In this document: one piece after another, positions 41,593-49,737 of the stretch
How the letters are laid out: the number at the start of each line of letters is the position of its first letter
Position numbering within the stretch: position 1 is the stretch's first letter
Origin: G963662655 sp963665015
GTDB lineage: Bacteria > Cloacimonadota > Cloacimonadia > Cloacimonadales > JAIOQZ01
Direction of reading: 5' to 3'
Assembly: GCA_963665015.2 (NCBI GenBank)
Contig: CAXXSY010000003.1
Location: 1,302,001 to 1,366,000 of the forward strand
DNA: 64,000 bases
Notes under the pieces: generated by a model
The model's database searches: none
The model's input: the letters and a program-made list of their open reading frames with translations, nothing else
What the model was told of the DNA's origin: nothing
Translations under genes and position numbers: made by a program

Positions 41593-42180
41593 ATGGTACT
41601 CAGTCCATTCATCATCTTCGTCGCGGCGATCTTCACCAGCAACATTCTGCTCACCAACTTCCTCGGGATGTGCTCCTACCTCTCGGTATCCAAAGAGATC
41701 GAGTCGTCGTTCGGGCTGGGCATGGCGGTGGTGTTCGTCACCACGCTGACCACGGTGCTGAACTACATGGTTTACCACTACATCCTGGTTCCGCTGGACA
41801 TCGTCTATCTGCAATACATCATCTTCATCATCGTGATTGCGGCCTTCGTGCAGCTCACCGAGATGGTGATCGAGCGCGTCTCGCCGGTGCTCTACTACAC
41901 GCTGGGTATCTTCCTGCCGCTGATCACGGTCAACTGCGCCATCCTCGGCGTCTCGCTCTTCATGGTCATCCGGCAATACACCTTCCTGCAAACCGTCGGC
42001 TACGCGGCGGGAAGCGGGATCGGTTGGATGCTCGCCATCCTCGCGCTGGCGGGAATCCGCGCGAAGCTGAAAGACAAATTTATCCCCGCCGGACTTCAGG
42101 GCGCGGGTATCACGCTGATCATCACCGGGATCATGGCGCTGGCCTTCATCGGGTTCTCCGGCGTGGTGGTCATCCAATAA
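41593..42180 (+). CDS. nqrE: NQR subunit E
   Basis: A 195-residue six-helix protein, paralogous to NqrD. NFLGMCSYLSVSKEIESSFGLGMA with the iron-binding Cys, YYTLGIFLPLITVNCAILG with the second one, and GIGWMLAILALAGIRAKL match NqrE closely. It lies between nqrD and nqrF with gaps of 1 and 12 bp. Confidence 0.93.
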   Translation: MVLSPFIIFVAAIFTSNILLTNFLGMCSYLSVSKEIESSFGLGMAVVFVTTLTTVLNYMVYHYILVPLDIVYLQYIIFIIVIAAFVQLTEMVIERVSPVLYYTLGIFLPLITVNCAILGVSLFMVIRQYTFLQTVGYAAGSGIGWMLAILALAGIRAKLKDKFIPAGLQGAGITLIITGIMALAFIGFSGVVVIQ

Positions 42181-42192
42181 AGGAATTGACGT

Positions 42193-43296
42193 ATGGCGTT
42201 CATACTCTGGAACATCGTGATCGTCTCGGGCATCAGCGGCGTGCTTGCGCTGCTTCTGGTGCTGGCGGACTGGCTTATCGCCAACTACGGCGAATGCGAG
42301 ATCGATATCAACGACGGTAAGAAGAAGCTCAAGGTCGAGGGCGGTAGTTCGCTGCTGTCGCTGCTCGGTGACAACAACCTCTTCATCCCTTCCGCTTGCG
42401 GTGGACGCGGAAGCTGCGGCTTCTGCAAGGTGAAGGTGCTCGAAGGCGGCGGGCCACTGTTGCCTACCGAGAAGCCCTACCTCAGTCTGCAGGAGCTGAA
42501 AGACAACATCCGGCTATCCTGCCAGGTCAAGGTCAAAGAGGACATCAAGATATGGGTTCCGCCGGAGCTGTTCGCCATCAAACGTTTCAAGGCGAAGGTC
42601 GAGAAGATCGAGGACTACACCTACGACATCAAGGGCCTGACCATGAAGCTGATCGAGCCGAATCAGATCGATTTCAAGGCAGGGCAATACGTGCAGCTCG
42701 AAACGCCGCCCTACGAGAAAAGCAAGAAATCGGTCTCGCGCGCCTACTCCATCTCCAGCAATCCGGACGAGGAAAACATCGTTCAGCTCATCATCCGGCG
42801 CGTCCCGGACGGCATCTGTACCACCTACGTGCACGACTACCTAAAGGAAGGCGACAATATAAGCTTCACCGGCCCGTTCGGCGATTTCCTCATTCAAGAC
42901 ACCGAAGCGGACATGTTCTTTATCGCCGGCGGCTCGGGCAAGGCGCCCATCAAATCGATGGTGGAATACCTGCACAAGCACGGCAGCAAGCGCAGGATGG
43001 TCTATTTCTTCGGCGCCCGCACTACCAAAGACCTCTACCTGACCGAGCATTTCCGAGAATTCGAGAAGAAGCTACCCGACTTCACCTACGTGCCCGTGCT
43101 CTCACAGCCGGAGGAAGGTGCGAATTGGGACGGCAGAACCGGCTACGTGATACCCTATCTCAAGGAATTCCTGCGCGACTCGAAGACCACCGAAGCTTAC
43201 CTCTGCGGCAGCCCGGGCATGATCGGCGCGGTTACCAAAGAGCTCAAAAACCTTGGCATCACCGAAGACCGAACCTTCTACGACAGCTTCGCATAA
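42193..43296 (+). CDS. nqrF: NQR subunit F, NADH-oxidising
   Basis: A 367-residue protein: one N-terminal helix (IVSGISGVLALLLVLADWLI), a [2Fe-2S] ferredoxin domain (S-A-C-G-G-R-G-S-C-G-F-C and later R-L-S-C) and an FAD/NADH reductase domain with R-A-Y-S-I-S-S, F-I-A-G-G-S-G-K-A-P and A-Y-L-C-G-S-P-G-M, ending T-F-Y-D-S-F. This shows that the pump is of the NQR type and takes electrons from NADH; Rnf would have RnfB and RnfC. NqrF is usually about 405 residues, so it is slightly short. AAAGGAATT lies before the ATG. Confidence 0.93.
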   Translation: MAFILWNIVIVSGISGVLALLLVLADWLIANYGECEIDINDGKKKLKVEGGSSLLSLLGDNNLFIPSACGGRGSCGFCKVKVLEGGGPLLPTEKPYLSLQELKDNIRLSCQVKVKEDIKIWVPPELFAIKRFKAKVEKIEDYTYDIKGLTMKLIEPNQIDFKAGQYVQLETPPYEKSKKSVSRAYSISSNPDEENIVQLIIRRVPDGICTTYVHDYLKEGDNISFTGPFGDFLIQDTEADMFFIAGGSGKAPIKSMVEYLHKHGSKRRMVYFFGARTTKDLYLTEHFREFEKKLPDFTYVPVLSQPEEGANWDGRTGYVIPYLKEFLRDSKTTEAYLCGSPGMIGAVTKELKNLGITEDRTFYDSFA

Positions 43297-43309
43297 CAGG
43301 GGGATATCC

Positions 43310-43762
43310 ATGAAACAGACACCGAAAGAGATACAGATCGTCGAGCGCATGCAGCCCGGCATCCTCACCCGCGACGGCTTCCTCGGATACGACGAGCGTC
43401 ATCTGCACGAGATCATCGAGACCGACGAGCATGATCTACAAGCGCTGGGCGTAACCGCCGAGGATATCGCCGACCGCATGCAGTATTTTACCGACAAAGC
43501 CATGGATTTCTACGACGGCTCGACCGTCATCGACGAGATTTTTCAGGTCGAGTACAAGACCTTTCGCGGCAAGCTGGTCTGTCCCTTTATGCACAGCGGC
43601 ATGTATCGGAAGGGGATCGTCTATTTCACCAATTTGAAGAGCAATACGCAAGTCCAGTGGACCCCGCTCAACATCCACCTGATCCGCGAGCACCATTTCT
43701 TCCAGGGCAAAGGCTCCAAGTTCCGCCTCGAACCGAAGGTGCTGAAGGACGTGCTGTTCTGA
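43310..43762 (+). CDS. Hypothetical protein following nqrF
   Basis: A 150-residue soluble protein starting MKQTPKEIQIVERMQPG after GGGGGATATCC. It has HEIIETDEHDLQALGVT, LVCPFMHSGMYRKGIVYF and LNIHLIREHHFFQGKGSKFRL, a mixed alpha/beta pattern with several His and one Cys that could bind a metal. I do not recognise the family. It is 13 bp after nqrF and in the same operon. Whether it serves the pump, perhaps in assembly or as a missing NqrA function, is unknown; it is far too small to be NqrA. Confidence 0.65.
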   Translation: MKQTPKEIQIVERMQPGILTRDGFLGYDERHLHEIIETDEHDLQALGVTAEDIADRMQYFTDKAMDFYDGSTVIDEIFQVEYKTFRGKLVCPFMHSGMYRKGIVYFTNLKSNTQVQWTPLNIHLIREHHFFQGKGSKFRLEPKVLKDVLF

Positions 43763-43772
43763 GCCCCGGACC

Positions 43773-43790
43773 GCGGACGTCCCCGTCCGC
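43773..43790. repeat. Palindromic intergenic element, copy C
   Basis: GCGGACGTCCCCGTCCGC, 10 bp after the hypothetical gene. Together with the reversed copy at 46616 it brackets the AbiTii module, the prepilin peptidase and its neighbour. Confidence 0.7.
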
Positions 43791-43917
43791 ATCGCTATTC
43801 TCTCAATAATGTGGACTTAAGCTTGGGACCTCGATTGATAGACAGGATCGTACTCTTGTTGTTGAATGTGTGATATACGAATCGTTATTCGATCCCGGAG
43901 GGCGATTTGCATATGAT

Positions 43918-44565
43918 TCACTGTTTCTCAATCTCGGAGGAGGGATTTCTGCTAGGTATACTACCAGAAATGCAGCTTCGGTAAGCACTGTCAGCGGTTT
44001 TTGTTTCAGTCGTTGTTAATCCTTCACTGATATTTACATTAGGAAGCCTTTCTTCTATTTCGAGCAAAAAACTAAGTAGTCTTGTTTTTACTTCATCAAT
44101 AATTTGGGGAAATACGGACGCGGGCAATAGTTTATACGCAGTAACAAGACTCATGCGTGGATATATTTTAGTTCTGCAAGCAGCAATAGCGTTAGCTGGC
44201 CATTGTATTTGCATCTGTCCTGAACTATTTCTTTCAATAAGATACAGTAATGAGCTAATACCTTCGAAAATAGGGGTGTATTCAGCGAATTCTTTCACAG
44301 TTTCTGGAAGGTTGAATGTAGGTATTGGTAGTTTATTGCCAACGAATCCCATAGGTCCGGAAAAATCACCGAAACTATCGGTATTTACGATTCTATACTC
44401 AGGAATCTCGTCGTCTGCTTTATATCCCTGGAGTTCTTTTAATGCCCATTCCTTTAGCTTCATATATTTAAGATTGGTTCCGAGTTGTAATGCTTTTCTT
44501 AGTAAGTCCGTGAGATGGATATTAGACTGCTGTAGTTCCTGCTCTATCTCATGTAATAGATTCAT
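43918..44565 (-). CDS. AbiTii-domain protein, candidate phage-defence effector
   Basis: A 215-residue protein whose first 100 residues match the AbiTii pattern: LLHEIEQELQQ, then T-D-L-L-R-K-A, L-K-E-W-A-L-K-E-L-Q-G-Y, D-E-I-P-E-Y-R and NKLPIPTFNLPE. AbiTii is known from predicted abortive-infection and other conflict systems. The C-terminal 60 residues (after GLTTTETKTAD) look unstructured and lack the beta-rich ending of many family members, so the end may be frame-shifted or simply divergent. The DNA is AT-rich relative to the flanks. Its ATG overlaps the stop of the membrane-protein gene by 4 bp. Confidence 0.75.
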   Translation of the reverse strand: MNLLHEIEQELQQSNIHLTDLLRKALQLGTNLKYMKLKEWALKELQGYKADDEIPEYRIVNTDSFGDFSGPMGFVGNKLPIPTFNLPETVKEFAEYTPIFEGISSLLYLIERNSSGQMQIQWPANAIAACRTKIYPRMSLVTAYKLLPASVFPQIIDEVKTRLLSFLLEIEERLPNVNISEGLTTTETKTADSAYRSCISGSIPSRNPSSEIEKQ

Positions 44566-45188
44566 ATATTCTCCCTTATAGCTTGGCTGATTAATTTTTC
44601 AGTGCACTCAAATAATGAAGCAGTTTTACTGATGAGCTTGTTGAATCCTCTAATGTTCAAAATCTCGATATCATTATTGATATTATCTCTCAATACAGAT
44701 TTAGTGTGGTCTAGCCTTTCAGTTATGTGGCATATTTCAAAATGACATTCAGTAACTTCTCTTATAAGCTCAGGATTTCGTTGGTGCTGACAAAGCAGGG
44801 CTTTCATCTGACTAAGGTGCTCAGGGAAAAAACTATACGTTGGAACAACAGGTATTTTCCCCGTTTCTAAGTCCTCAAGTATTTGAGTATTAAAACTTTC
44901 GAGTTGGGAAAGTTTATTCCTATAGAACTTCAATTCTGCATTAATGATCATTAGGGTAGTAATGTATTTCTTTCTGTCTTCTCTCCTTCTCCTACTATAA
45001 GCAATGAATTGCGTTAGAAACAGCACAACAACAGCTCCGACACTACCACTTAACAGATTCGGCATTGTGTTTTGGAAAGTGATAATAGTTTCTTCGGTTT
45101 TTACTGAATCATCTTCACTCGAAGCAAAAATCATCGTATTGGCCAATAGAATAATACAGAATGCAAGAAACAATATGGTTTGTCTCAT
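44562..45188 (-). CDS. Membrane protein partner of the AbiTii protein
   Basis: A 208-residue protein starting at ATG 45188 (GAGG six bases upstream). An N-terminal signal or membrane segment (FLAFCIILLANTMIFA), a short outer loop, a second helix (VGAVVVLFLTQFIAY), a basic R-R-R-R-E-D-R-K-K stop and then about 135 cytoplasmic residues, mostly helical. The family is not recognised. It is the first gene of the AT-rich pair and overlaps the AbiTii gene (ATGA). A membrane-anchored sensor or effector working with AbiTii is inferred from the arrangement only. Confidence 0.65.
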   Translation of the reverse strand: MRQTILFLAFCIILLANTMIFASSEDDSVKTEETIITFQNTMPNLLSGSVGAVVVLFLTQFIAYSRRRREDRKKYITTLMIINAELKFYRNKLSQLESFNTQILEDLETGKIPVVPTYSFFPEHLSQMKALLCQHQRNPELIREVTECHFEICHITERLDHTKSVLRDNINNDIEILNIRGFNKLISKTASLFECTEKLISQAIRENI

Positions 45189-45265
45189 GCTTGACCTCAA
45201 TATCATGAATGATAAGATACTTATGCAAGCATTGATGGATCAGAAAATAGTGTCAAGTAAAAAAA

Positions 45266-46042
45266 CTACACCCCAAATAACCCCAGATACGCGTCGATCA
45301 ACCAATCCCCCAGCAGCACATACGCCATCGAGCCGAGGATGAGAAACGGGCCGAACGGGAAGTGCTTGTCCTTCTGGAGTCGCAGGATGAGAAAGCCGAT
45401 AATGGCGATGACGGAGCTGAAGAAGATGGACATTAGGACGCCCTTGAGACCGAGGAAGGTACCGAGTCCGGCGATGAGCTTTACGTCTCCGCCGCCCATG
45501 GCCTCGATGTTCTTCATCTTGAGGTAGAGCCAGCCGATGCCGTAGAAGAGCACGAATCCGGTCGCGCCACCGAGCAGCGAGGAGACGATGGTCACGTCAC
45601 TGAAGGGAAACAGCGCAAAAATCAGCCCCAGCGGTATCAGCGGCAGGGAGAGCGGATCGGGGATGATCATGTGGAAGGCGTCGATGAAGAAGATGATGAC
45701 GCCGAACGAGAAGAGCACCAGGTATTTTACGAAGAAGATATCGACGCGGTTGCCGTTGAAGATGAACAGCCCGAGAAACAGAATCGCGGTAAGCAGTTCG
45801 ACCATGAAGTAGTGCCAGTGAATCTTCATGCCGCAGACACGGCACTTGCCGCGTAGCGCGATGTAGCTGAGGATGGGGACGTTGTTCCAGGGATGGATGG
45901 GCGTCTTGCAGCCTGGGCAGTGGGATGGCGGCGAGACGATCGATTCCTTGCGCGGGATGCGGTAGATGCACACGTTGAAGAAGCTGCCGAACGCGGCGCC
46001 GAGGAAGAAGATCAGGAAATAGATGGGTAAAAGCGCGATCAC
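45266..46042 (-). CDS. Prepilin peptidase / N-methyltransferase (PilD type)
   Basis: A 258-residue polytopic membrane protein of the A24 family, which cleaves prepilin leaders and methylates the new N terminus. The N-terminal zinc-binding part has two pairs, C-P-G-C and C-R-V-C; the catalytic Asp pair is in F-F-I-D-A-F-H-M-I-I-P-D and G-G-G-D-V-K. The start is GTG at 46042, directly abutting the stop of the previous gene. No pilin genes are visible. Its substrate may be type IV pilins or pseudopilins. Confidence 0.92.
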   Translation of the reverse strand: MIALLPIYFLIFFLGAAFGSFFNVCIYRIPRKESIVSPPSHCPGCKTPIHPWNNVPILSYIALRGKCRVCGMKIHWHYFMVELLTAILFLGLFIFNGNRVDIFFVKYLVLFSFGVIIFFIDAFHMIIPDPLSLPLIPLGLIFALFPFSDVTIVSSLLGGATGFVLFYGIGWLYLKMKNIEAMGGGDVKLIAGLGTFLGLKGVLMSIFFSSVIAIIGFLILRLQKDKHFPFGPFLILGSMAYVLLGDWLIDAYLGLFGV

Positions 46043-46507
46043 TTAATAACGTCGCCAGTAGCCGTACCGCCCGAAGGAGGAGTTCTCGTTGTACGAGCGG
46101 TAGTCGAGACGAATCACGGTGTTTTTGAAAGGTCGGTATTCGAGCGACATGTTGGGCAGAATCTGGCTGTCGTTGTCGTCGTTACCCTCGATATCGAATC
46201 CGCCGTTCATGGTGGCGGTGCCGTCGTTGACGAAGTTCAGATCGAGCTTGAAATCGAGGTTCTTGGACAGCGCGTATCCCAGGTGCGTCGTGTAGCGGGA
46301 CTGGTAATAGCTCTGGTCGCCCATGAATCCGCTGGAAAATCCCATGGAATGGCTCATGCTGAGCTGATTGGGATTGAACAGGGAATAGCTGTGCTCGCTT
46401 CCCAGCGACGGCAGCTTGAAGTGGGGATTGAATCCCGTTTCGCTGTATTGCGCGCTCAGTGAAAGCACTATCGTCAAAAGCGCTGTGGCGATGATCGCTC
46501 GTTTCAT
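46043..46507 (-). CDS. Small secreted protein of unknown function
   Basis: A 154-residue exported protein with signal peptide (MKRAIIATALLTIVLSLSAQ). The mature part is rich in Ser, Tyr and Asn and beta strands (DFKLDLNFVNDGTATMNGG, LEYRPFKNTVIRLDYRSYNE), looking like a small outer-membrane-type or surface protein. GGGAGATC lies before two tandem ATGs; the second (46507) is better spaced. It directly abuts the prepilin peptidase gene, so it is probably co-translated. Confidence 0.65.
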   Translation of the reverse strand: MKRAIIATALLTIVLSLSAQYSETGFNPHFKLPSLGSEHSYSLFNPNQLSMSHSMGFSSGFMGDQSYYQSRYTTHLGYALSKNLDFKLDLNFVNDGTATMNGGFDIEGNDDNDSQILPNMSLEYRPFKNTVIRLDYRSYNENSSFGRYGYWRRY

Positions 46508-46615
46508 CATGATCTCCCGCAATGTTTCTCAAATATAGTTTCTAACGTCCGCCGTTTTTTGTCAAATAGAATCCTGTGAAGATTCGAATCCTCCCGAAAG
46601 TCCATAGGAAGAGAT

Positions 46616-46633
46616 GCGGACGGGGACGTCCGC
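46616..46633. repeat. Palindromic intergenic element, copy D (reverse)
   Basis: GCGGACGGGGACGTCCGC, the reverse complement of copies A-C, followed at once by the diverged 96-bp-type repeat. Confidence 0.7.
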
Positions 46634-46645
46634 GTTCCAGAGGGA

Positions 46646-46731
46646 TGTAGCGCTCGACCTCCGGGCGAGCCATGTCAACACGCGCCAAACATTCGGAAGA
46701 ATCGCTGACGCGATACATTCAGAAGTTTGGG
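46646..46731. repeat. Single diverged copy of the 96-bp structured repeat
   Basis: TGTAGCGCTCGACCTCCGGG as in 16836-17147, then a hairpin with arms CCAAAC (46685-46690) and GTTTGG (46725-46730) instead of AATCAAC/GTTGATT, while ATTCGGAAGAA and TACATTCAGAA between them are kept. Both arms changed together. Confidence 0.75.
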
Positions 46732-46787
46732 TCTATCTTTTTACAGAAAATGTTTTACATCCCGCGTCCATATTGTGGAATAGGCGC

Positions 46788-47492
46788 ATGGAACATTCTC
46801 ATATACTAAACGAAATGACGTGGCAGGATGTTACGGATTACCTGCGTGATCGGCAGTCGATCATCATCCCTGTCGGAATGACGGAACAGCATTCGACGCA
46901 TCTCCCACTTGGCACCGATACGATGATCGCGGTGTGGTTCGCGCGATGGGCGTCGGAGCGGTTCGGGATTGTCGTTGCGCCTGAAACGCCGTTCGGAGTC
47001 GGCTTGCATTGCGATAAAGGATTCTCGGGAACGACCTCCTGCTCACCGGAGTCGCTCTACCGGTATCTGGGATCGGCCTTGCAGCTTTGGGAGCGGCAGG
47101 GCTTTCGGGAGTTCATTCTGATGACCGCACATGGCGTTCCCGATCACCTGAATGCCCTAAAAGACTTCCCGGTCGAGCAGTGCACGCTCATCGAGCTGTT
47201 CGATATTCCGCTGGAGGATATGCTGGAAAGCCAGACTTGTGCACGTCATGCCGGTGAGGCCGAGACCTCGGTGATGATGGCGCTGTTTCCCGAGCATGTC
47301 AGAGTGAGTCACATCCAGGATTTCTCGACGCCGTTCGAGGAGTTCGAACCGTTCCTTTTCAATCGAAAGCGGACGCCGATCGAGGGTTCTCCGGGCTGTC
47401 AGGGATACCCGTCGAAAGCTACGGCGGAGAAAGGCCAGCGCATCGTGGAACGCATCAAGCAAATGATTATTCAAGCAATAGAAAATATCTGA
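46788..47492 (+). CDS. Creatininase-family amidohydrolase
   Basis: A 234-residue protein. The family motif I-P-V-G-M-T-E-Q-H-S-T-H-L-P-L-G-T-D lies near residue 25, with the Glu, His and Asp that bind the metal ions, and FILMTAHGVPDH and H-A-G-E-A-E-T-S further on supply the remaining ligands. Family members hydrolyse creatinine or open lactam rings, or act in cofactor synthesis (MftE, ArfB-like). I start at ATG 46788, since the frame further up is the repeat. The specific substrate is unknown. Confidence 0.85.
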   Translation: MEHSHILNEMTWQDVTDYLRDRQSIIIPVGMTEQHSTHLPLGTDTMIAVWFARWASERFGIVVAPETPFGVGLHCDKGFSGTTSCSPESLYRYLGSALQLWERQGFREFILMTAHGVPDHLNALKDFPVEQCTLIELFDIPLEDMLESQTCARHAGEAETSVMMALFPEHVRVSHIQDFSTPFEEFEPFLFNRKRTPIEGSPGCQGYPSKATAEKGQRIVERIKQMIIQAIENI

Positions 47493-47501
47493 GGAGACGC
47501 C

Positions 47502-48437
47502 ATGAGGCTATTGATTGTTACTATTCTCGCAATCGTTTTGTTTTCCGGATGCACCGGCAAGAAGGAAGTCCAGCGGATCGACCTGCGCAAGATGTGGGAT
47601 TTCAACGATCCCGCCGGCACGGAGGCACGGTTCATGGAGCTGCTGCCGCAGTTCGAGGACGACGGCGAGTTCACGCTTGAGATCAAGACGCAGATCGCGC
47701 GTACGATGGGTCTGCGCGGGATGTTCGAGAATGCTCACGCACTGCTCGATTCGGTGGATGCCGATCTGGGAAGCGAGATCAACGTCGCCAGGATTCGTTC
47801 CCTGCTGGAGCGCGGCAGGCTGTTTAACAGCGCGAGAGACCCGAAGAACGCGGTTCCGCTCTTCGAAGAGGCGTGGAAGCTCGCGAAAGAAACCAGCAAC
47901 GACAACCTCGCCATCGATGCCGCCCACATGCTGGCGATTGTCATGCCGCCGGAAGGGCAACTCGAATGGAATCTGAAAGCTCTGGACCTCGTCGAGAAGT
48001 CGGCAGACTCCACGTTGGTGGGCTGGAAAGGGCCGCTCTACAACAACATCGGCTGGACCTATTTCGATCAGGGTGATCCAGAGACGGGGCTGATGTACTT
48101 CCTCAAGGATGTCAATTTCCGAGGTGAGATCGGCGATGAGAACGGAAGTCGCATCGCGCAGTGGTCCACCGCGAGGATGTATCGCGCGCTGGGCAGGAAC
48201 GAGGAAGCAATGATGCTCCAGCACCGGATCGAGAAGGAGATCGAGGACAACGACTTGCCGAGGGACGGTTACGTGTTCGAGGAGTTGGGTGAGCTCTACG
48301 CAGAGTCGGGCGACAAGGGCAAGGCGGAGTCGTACTTCAAATCCGCGTACGAGGTTTTGAAGAACGATCCCTGGCTTCAGCAGAACGACAAGGAAAAACT
48401 GGCGCACCTGCGAAAACTGGGCGGCGTAAAGGAGTAA
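47502..48437 (+). CDS. TPR lipoprotein
   Basis: A 311-residue protein with lipoprotein signal (MRLLIVTILAIVLFSGC, Cys17) and then helical TPR-like repeats (residues about 45-300; AHMLAIVMPPEGQLEWNL, YFLKDVNFRGEIGDENGS, ELYAESGDKGKAESYFKSAY). It is likely anchored in the inner or outer membrane and acts in protein contacts. It is 9 bp after the creatininase gene and 5 bp before the MmcQ/YjbR gene. Confidence 0.8.
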   Translation: MRLLIVTILAIVLFSGCTGKKEVQRIDLRKMWDFNDPAGTEARFMELLPQFEDDGEFTLEIKTQIARTMGLRGMFENAHALLDSVDADLGSEINVARIRSLLERGRLFNSARDPKNAVPLFEEAWKLAKETSNDNLAIDAAHMLAIVMPPEGQLEWNLKALDLVEKSADSTLVGWKGPLYNNIGWTYFDQGDPETGLMYFLKDVNFRGEIGDENGSRIAQWSTARMYRALGRNEEAMMLQHRIEKEIEDNDLPRDGYVFEELGELYAESGDKGKAESYFKSAYEVLKNDPWLQQNDKEKLAHLRKLGGVKE

Positions 48438-48442
48438 TTTTT

Positions 48443-48802
48443 ATGAATTCCGATGAATTGCGCGCGTATTGCATGCAAAAGCCGGGCGCGAACGACGGCT
48501 TTCCCTTCGGCGACGATGTGCTTGTCGTCAAGGTGATGTCGAAGATTTTCGCGATCCTGTCGGAGATGGACGGCGTTCCGAAAATTGCCTTGAAATGCGA
48601 TCCCATGTTGGCGATGCAACTGCGGGAGGAGTTCGAGGCCGTTCAACCAGGGTACCACTTGAACAAGCGACACTGGAACACGGTGCGCGTCGATGGCACG
48701 ATTCCGGTCGAGCGCTTGAGAGAGATGATCGACCACTCATACGATCTGGTTTCCAAGTCGCTGAAACGATCCGAGCGGGACGCGATTCTTAAAATAGTTT
48801 GA
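48443..48802 (+). CDS. MmcQ/YjbR family protein
   Basis: A 119-residue protein of the YjbR fold. Recognised by P-G-A-N-D-G-F-P-F-G-D-D-V-L-V-V-K-V near residue 13, IALKCDPMLAMQLREEF, V-Q-P-G-Y-H-L-N-K-R-H-W-N-T-V near 70 and the C-terminal helix. The fold is a cyaY/double-wing type said to bind DNA; function is not settled. It follows the TPR lipoprotein by 5 bp. Confidence 0.9.
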   Translation: MNSDELRAYCMQKPGANDGFPFGDDVLVVKVMSKIFAILSEMDGVPKIALKCDPMLAMQLREEFEAVQPGYHLNKRHWNTVRVDGTIPVERLREMIDHSYDLVSKSLKRSERDAILKIV

Positions 48803-48827
48803 CATTTCATCTCGCTCAGGTTAGATT
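48799..48827 (+). promoter_or_regulatory. Sigma-70-type promoter for the TPR gene at 48.85 kb
   Basis: TTGACA (48799-48804), exactly 17 bp, TAGATT (48822-48827). Transcription would begin near 48834, 7 bp before GGAGGT. The -35 box overlaps the yjbR stop codon. Confidence 0.65.
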
Positions 48828-48853
48828 CTCGCAAAGCATCGGAGGTTTGTCCT

Positions 48854-49729
48854 ATCGAAAGGAAACAAGCACAGGAGTTCCTCGATATCGGGATGCAGCA
48901 TATCCGGCGCGGGGACTACAAGAAAGGAATCGAGTACTGTAAACGGGTGGTTCCCTGCCGCGAACTGGCTGCGCAGGCTTACACCAGTATCGCGGTCGCG
49001 TATGTCATGCAAAACGACCTTGATCGCGGGATCGAATACTGCCGCCACGCCATGCAGATGGATTCGCACCATGCGGAAACGTATAGCGTGATCGGCTGGG
49101 CGCACATCCTCAAGCACGATCTGGATAACGGGATCGAGAACTGTAAACGCGCCATCAGCCTGAACCCTCAGCTTGCGGAAGCCTATTGCAATCTCGGTAT
49201 GGCGTATATCCGCAAAGGGATGCTCAAGGAAGCCATCGCCAATACCCGCAAAGCCATCTCGCTCAAGCCGACGCTGGCCATCGCGTACAGCATCATGGGC
49301 AAAGCGCTCCTGATCAACGAAAACGACGCCAGTTGCCTGAAATACTGTCAACGCGCGATACAGCTCAAAGCCAACCTTCCCGAACCCTACAAATACATCT
49401 CCGACGTCTATCTGAAAGAGAACAAGATCGATGAGGCGATCGAGAGCTGCCTGCACGCGATCGAATACAACCCGCAATACGCGGAGGCATACGCCAACCT
49501 CGGCACGGCATACCTGAGCAGCGGCGACCTGGACAAAGCCATCGAGGCGTGCGAGAAAGCGCTCGAAATCGACCCGGAACTCGAACAGTGCTATACCGTG
49601 ATCGGCACCGTCTATTACATGAAAGACGAACGCTCCCAGATGATCCACTACTTCCGCAAGGCGGCTCGCCTCGGAAACAAATTCGCGCAGGAGACCCTGC
49701 GAGACCTGGGCGAAGAGTGGGTGCTATAG
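48854..49729 (+). CDS. TPR protein, possibly with an ATC start codon
   Basis: About 291 residues, nearly all tetratricopeptide repeats (eight, each with conserved A..Y..LG.AY.....A I); no signal peptide or membrane segment, so it should be cytoplasmic and act in protein contacts. The first ATG is at 48893, but the first TPR helix (KQAQEFLDIGMQHIRRGDY) begins before it, and GGAGG (48841-48845) with promoter at 48799 points to a start near 48854, where only ATC is available. ATC starts are rare. If wrong, the ATG would give a 278-residue protein with a truncated first repeat. Cys occur in many repeats (EYCKR, ENCKR, KYCQR). Confidence 0.8.
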   Translation: MERKQAQEFLDIGMQHIRRGDYKKGIEYCKRVVPCRELAAQAYTSIAVAYVMQNDLDRGIEYCRHAMQMDSHHAETYSVIGWAHILKHDLDNGIENCKRAISLNPQLAEAYCNLGMAYIRKGMLKEAIANTRKAISLKPTLAIAYSIMGKALLINENDASCLKYCQRAIQLKANLPEPYKYISDVYLKENKIDEAIESCLHAIEYNPQYAEAYANLGTAYLSSGDLDKAIEACEKALEIDPELEQCYTVIGTVYYMKDERSQMIHYFRKAARLGNKFAQETLRDLGEEWVL

Positions 49730-49737
49730 GGGAGGAG

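Noticed and set aside
39402..43296. Assignment of the pump as Rnf
   Set aside because: The last subunit is NqrF with ferredoxin and FAD/NADH domains, and D and E match Nqr; rnfB and rnfC are not present.
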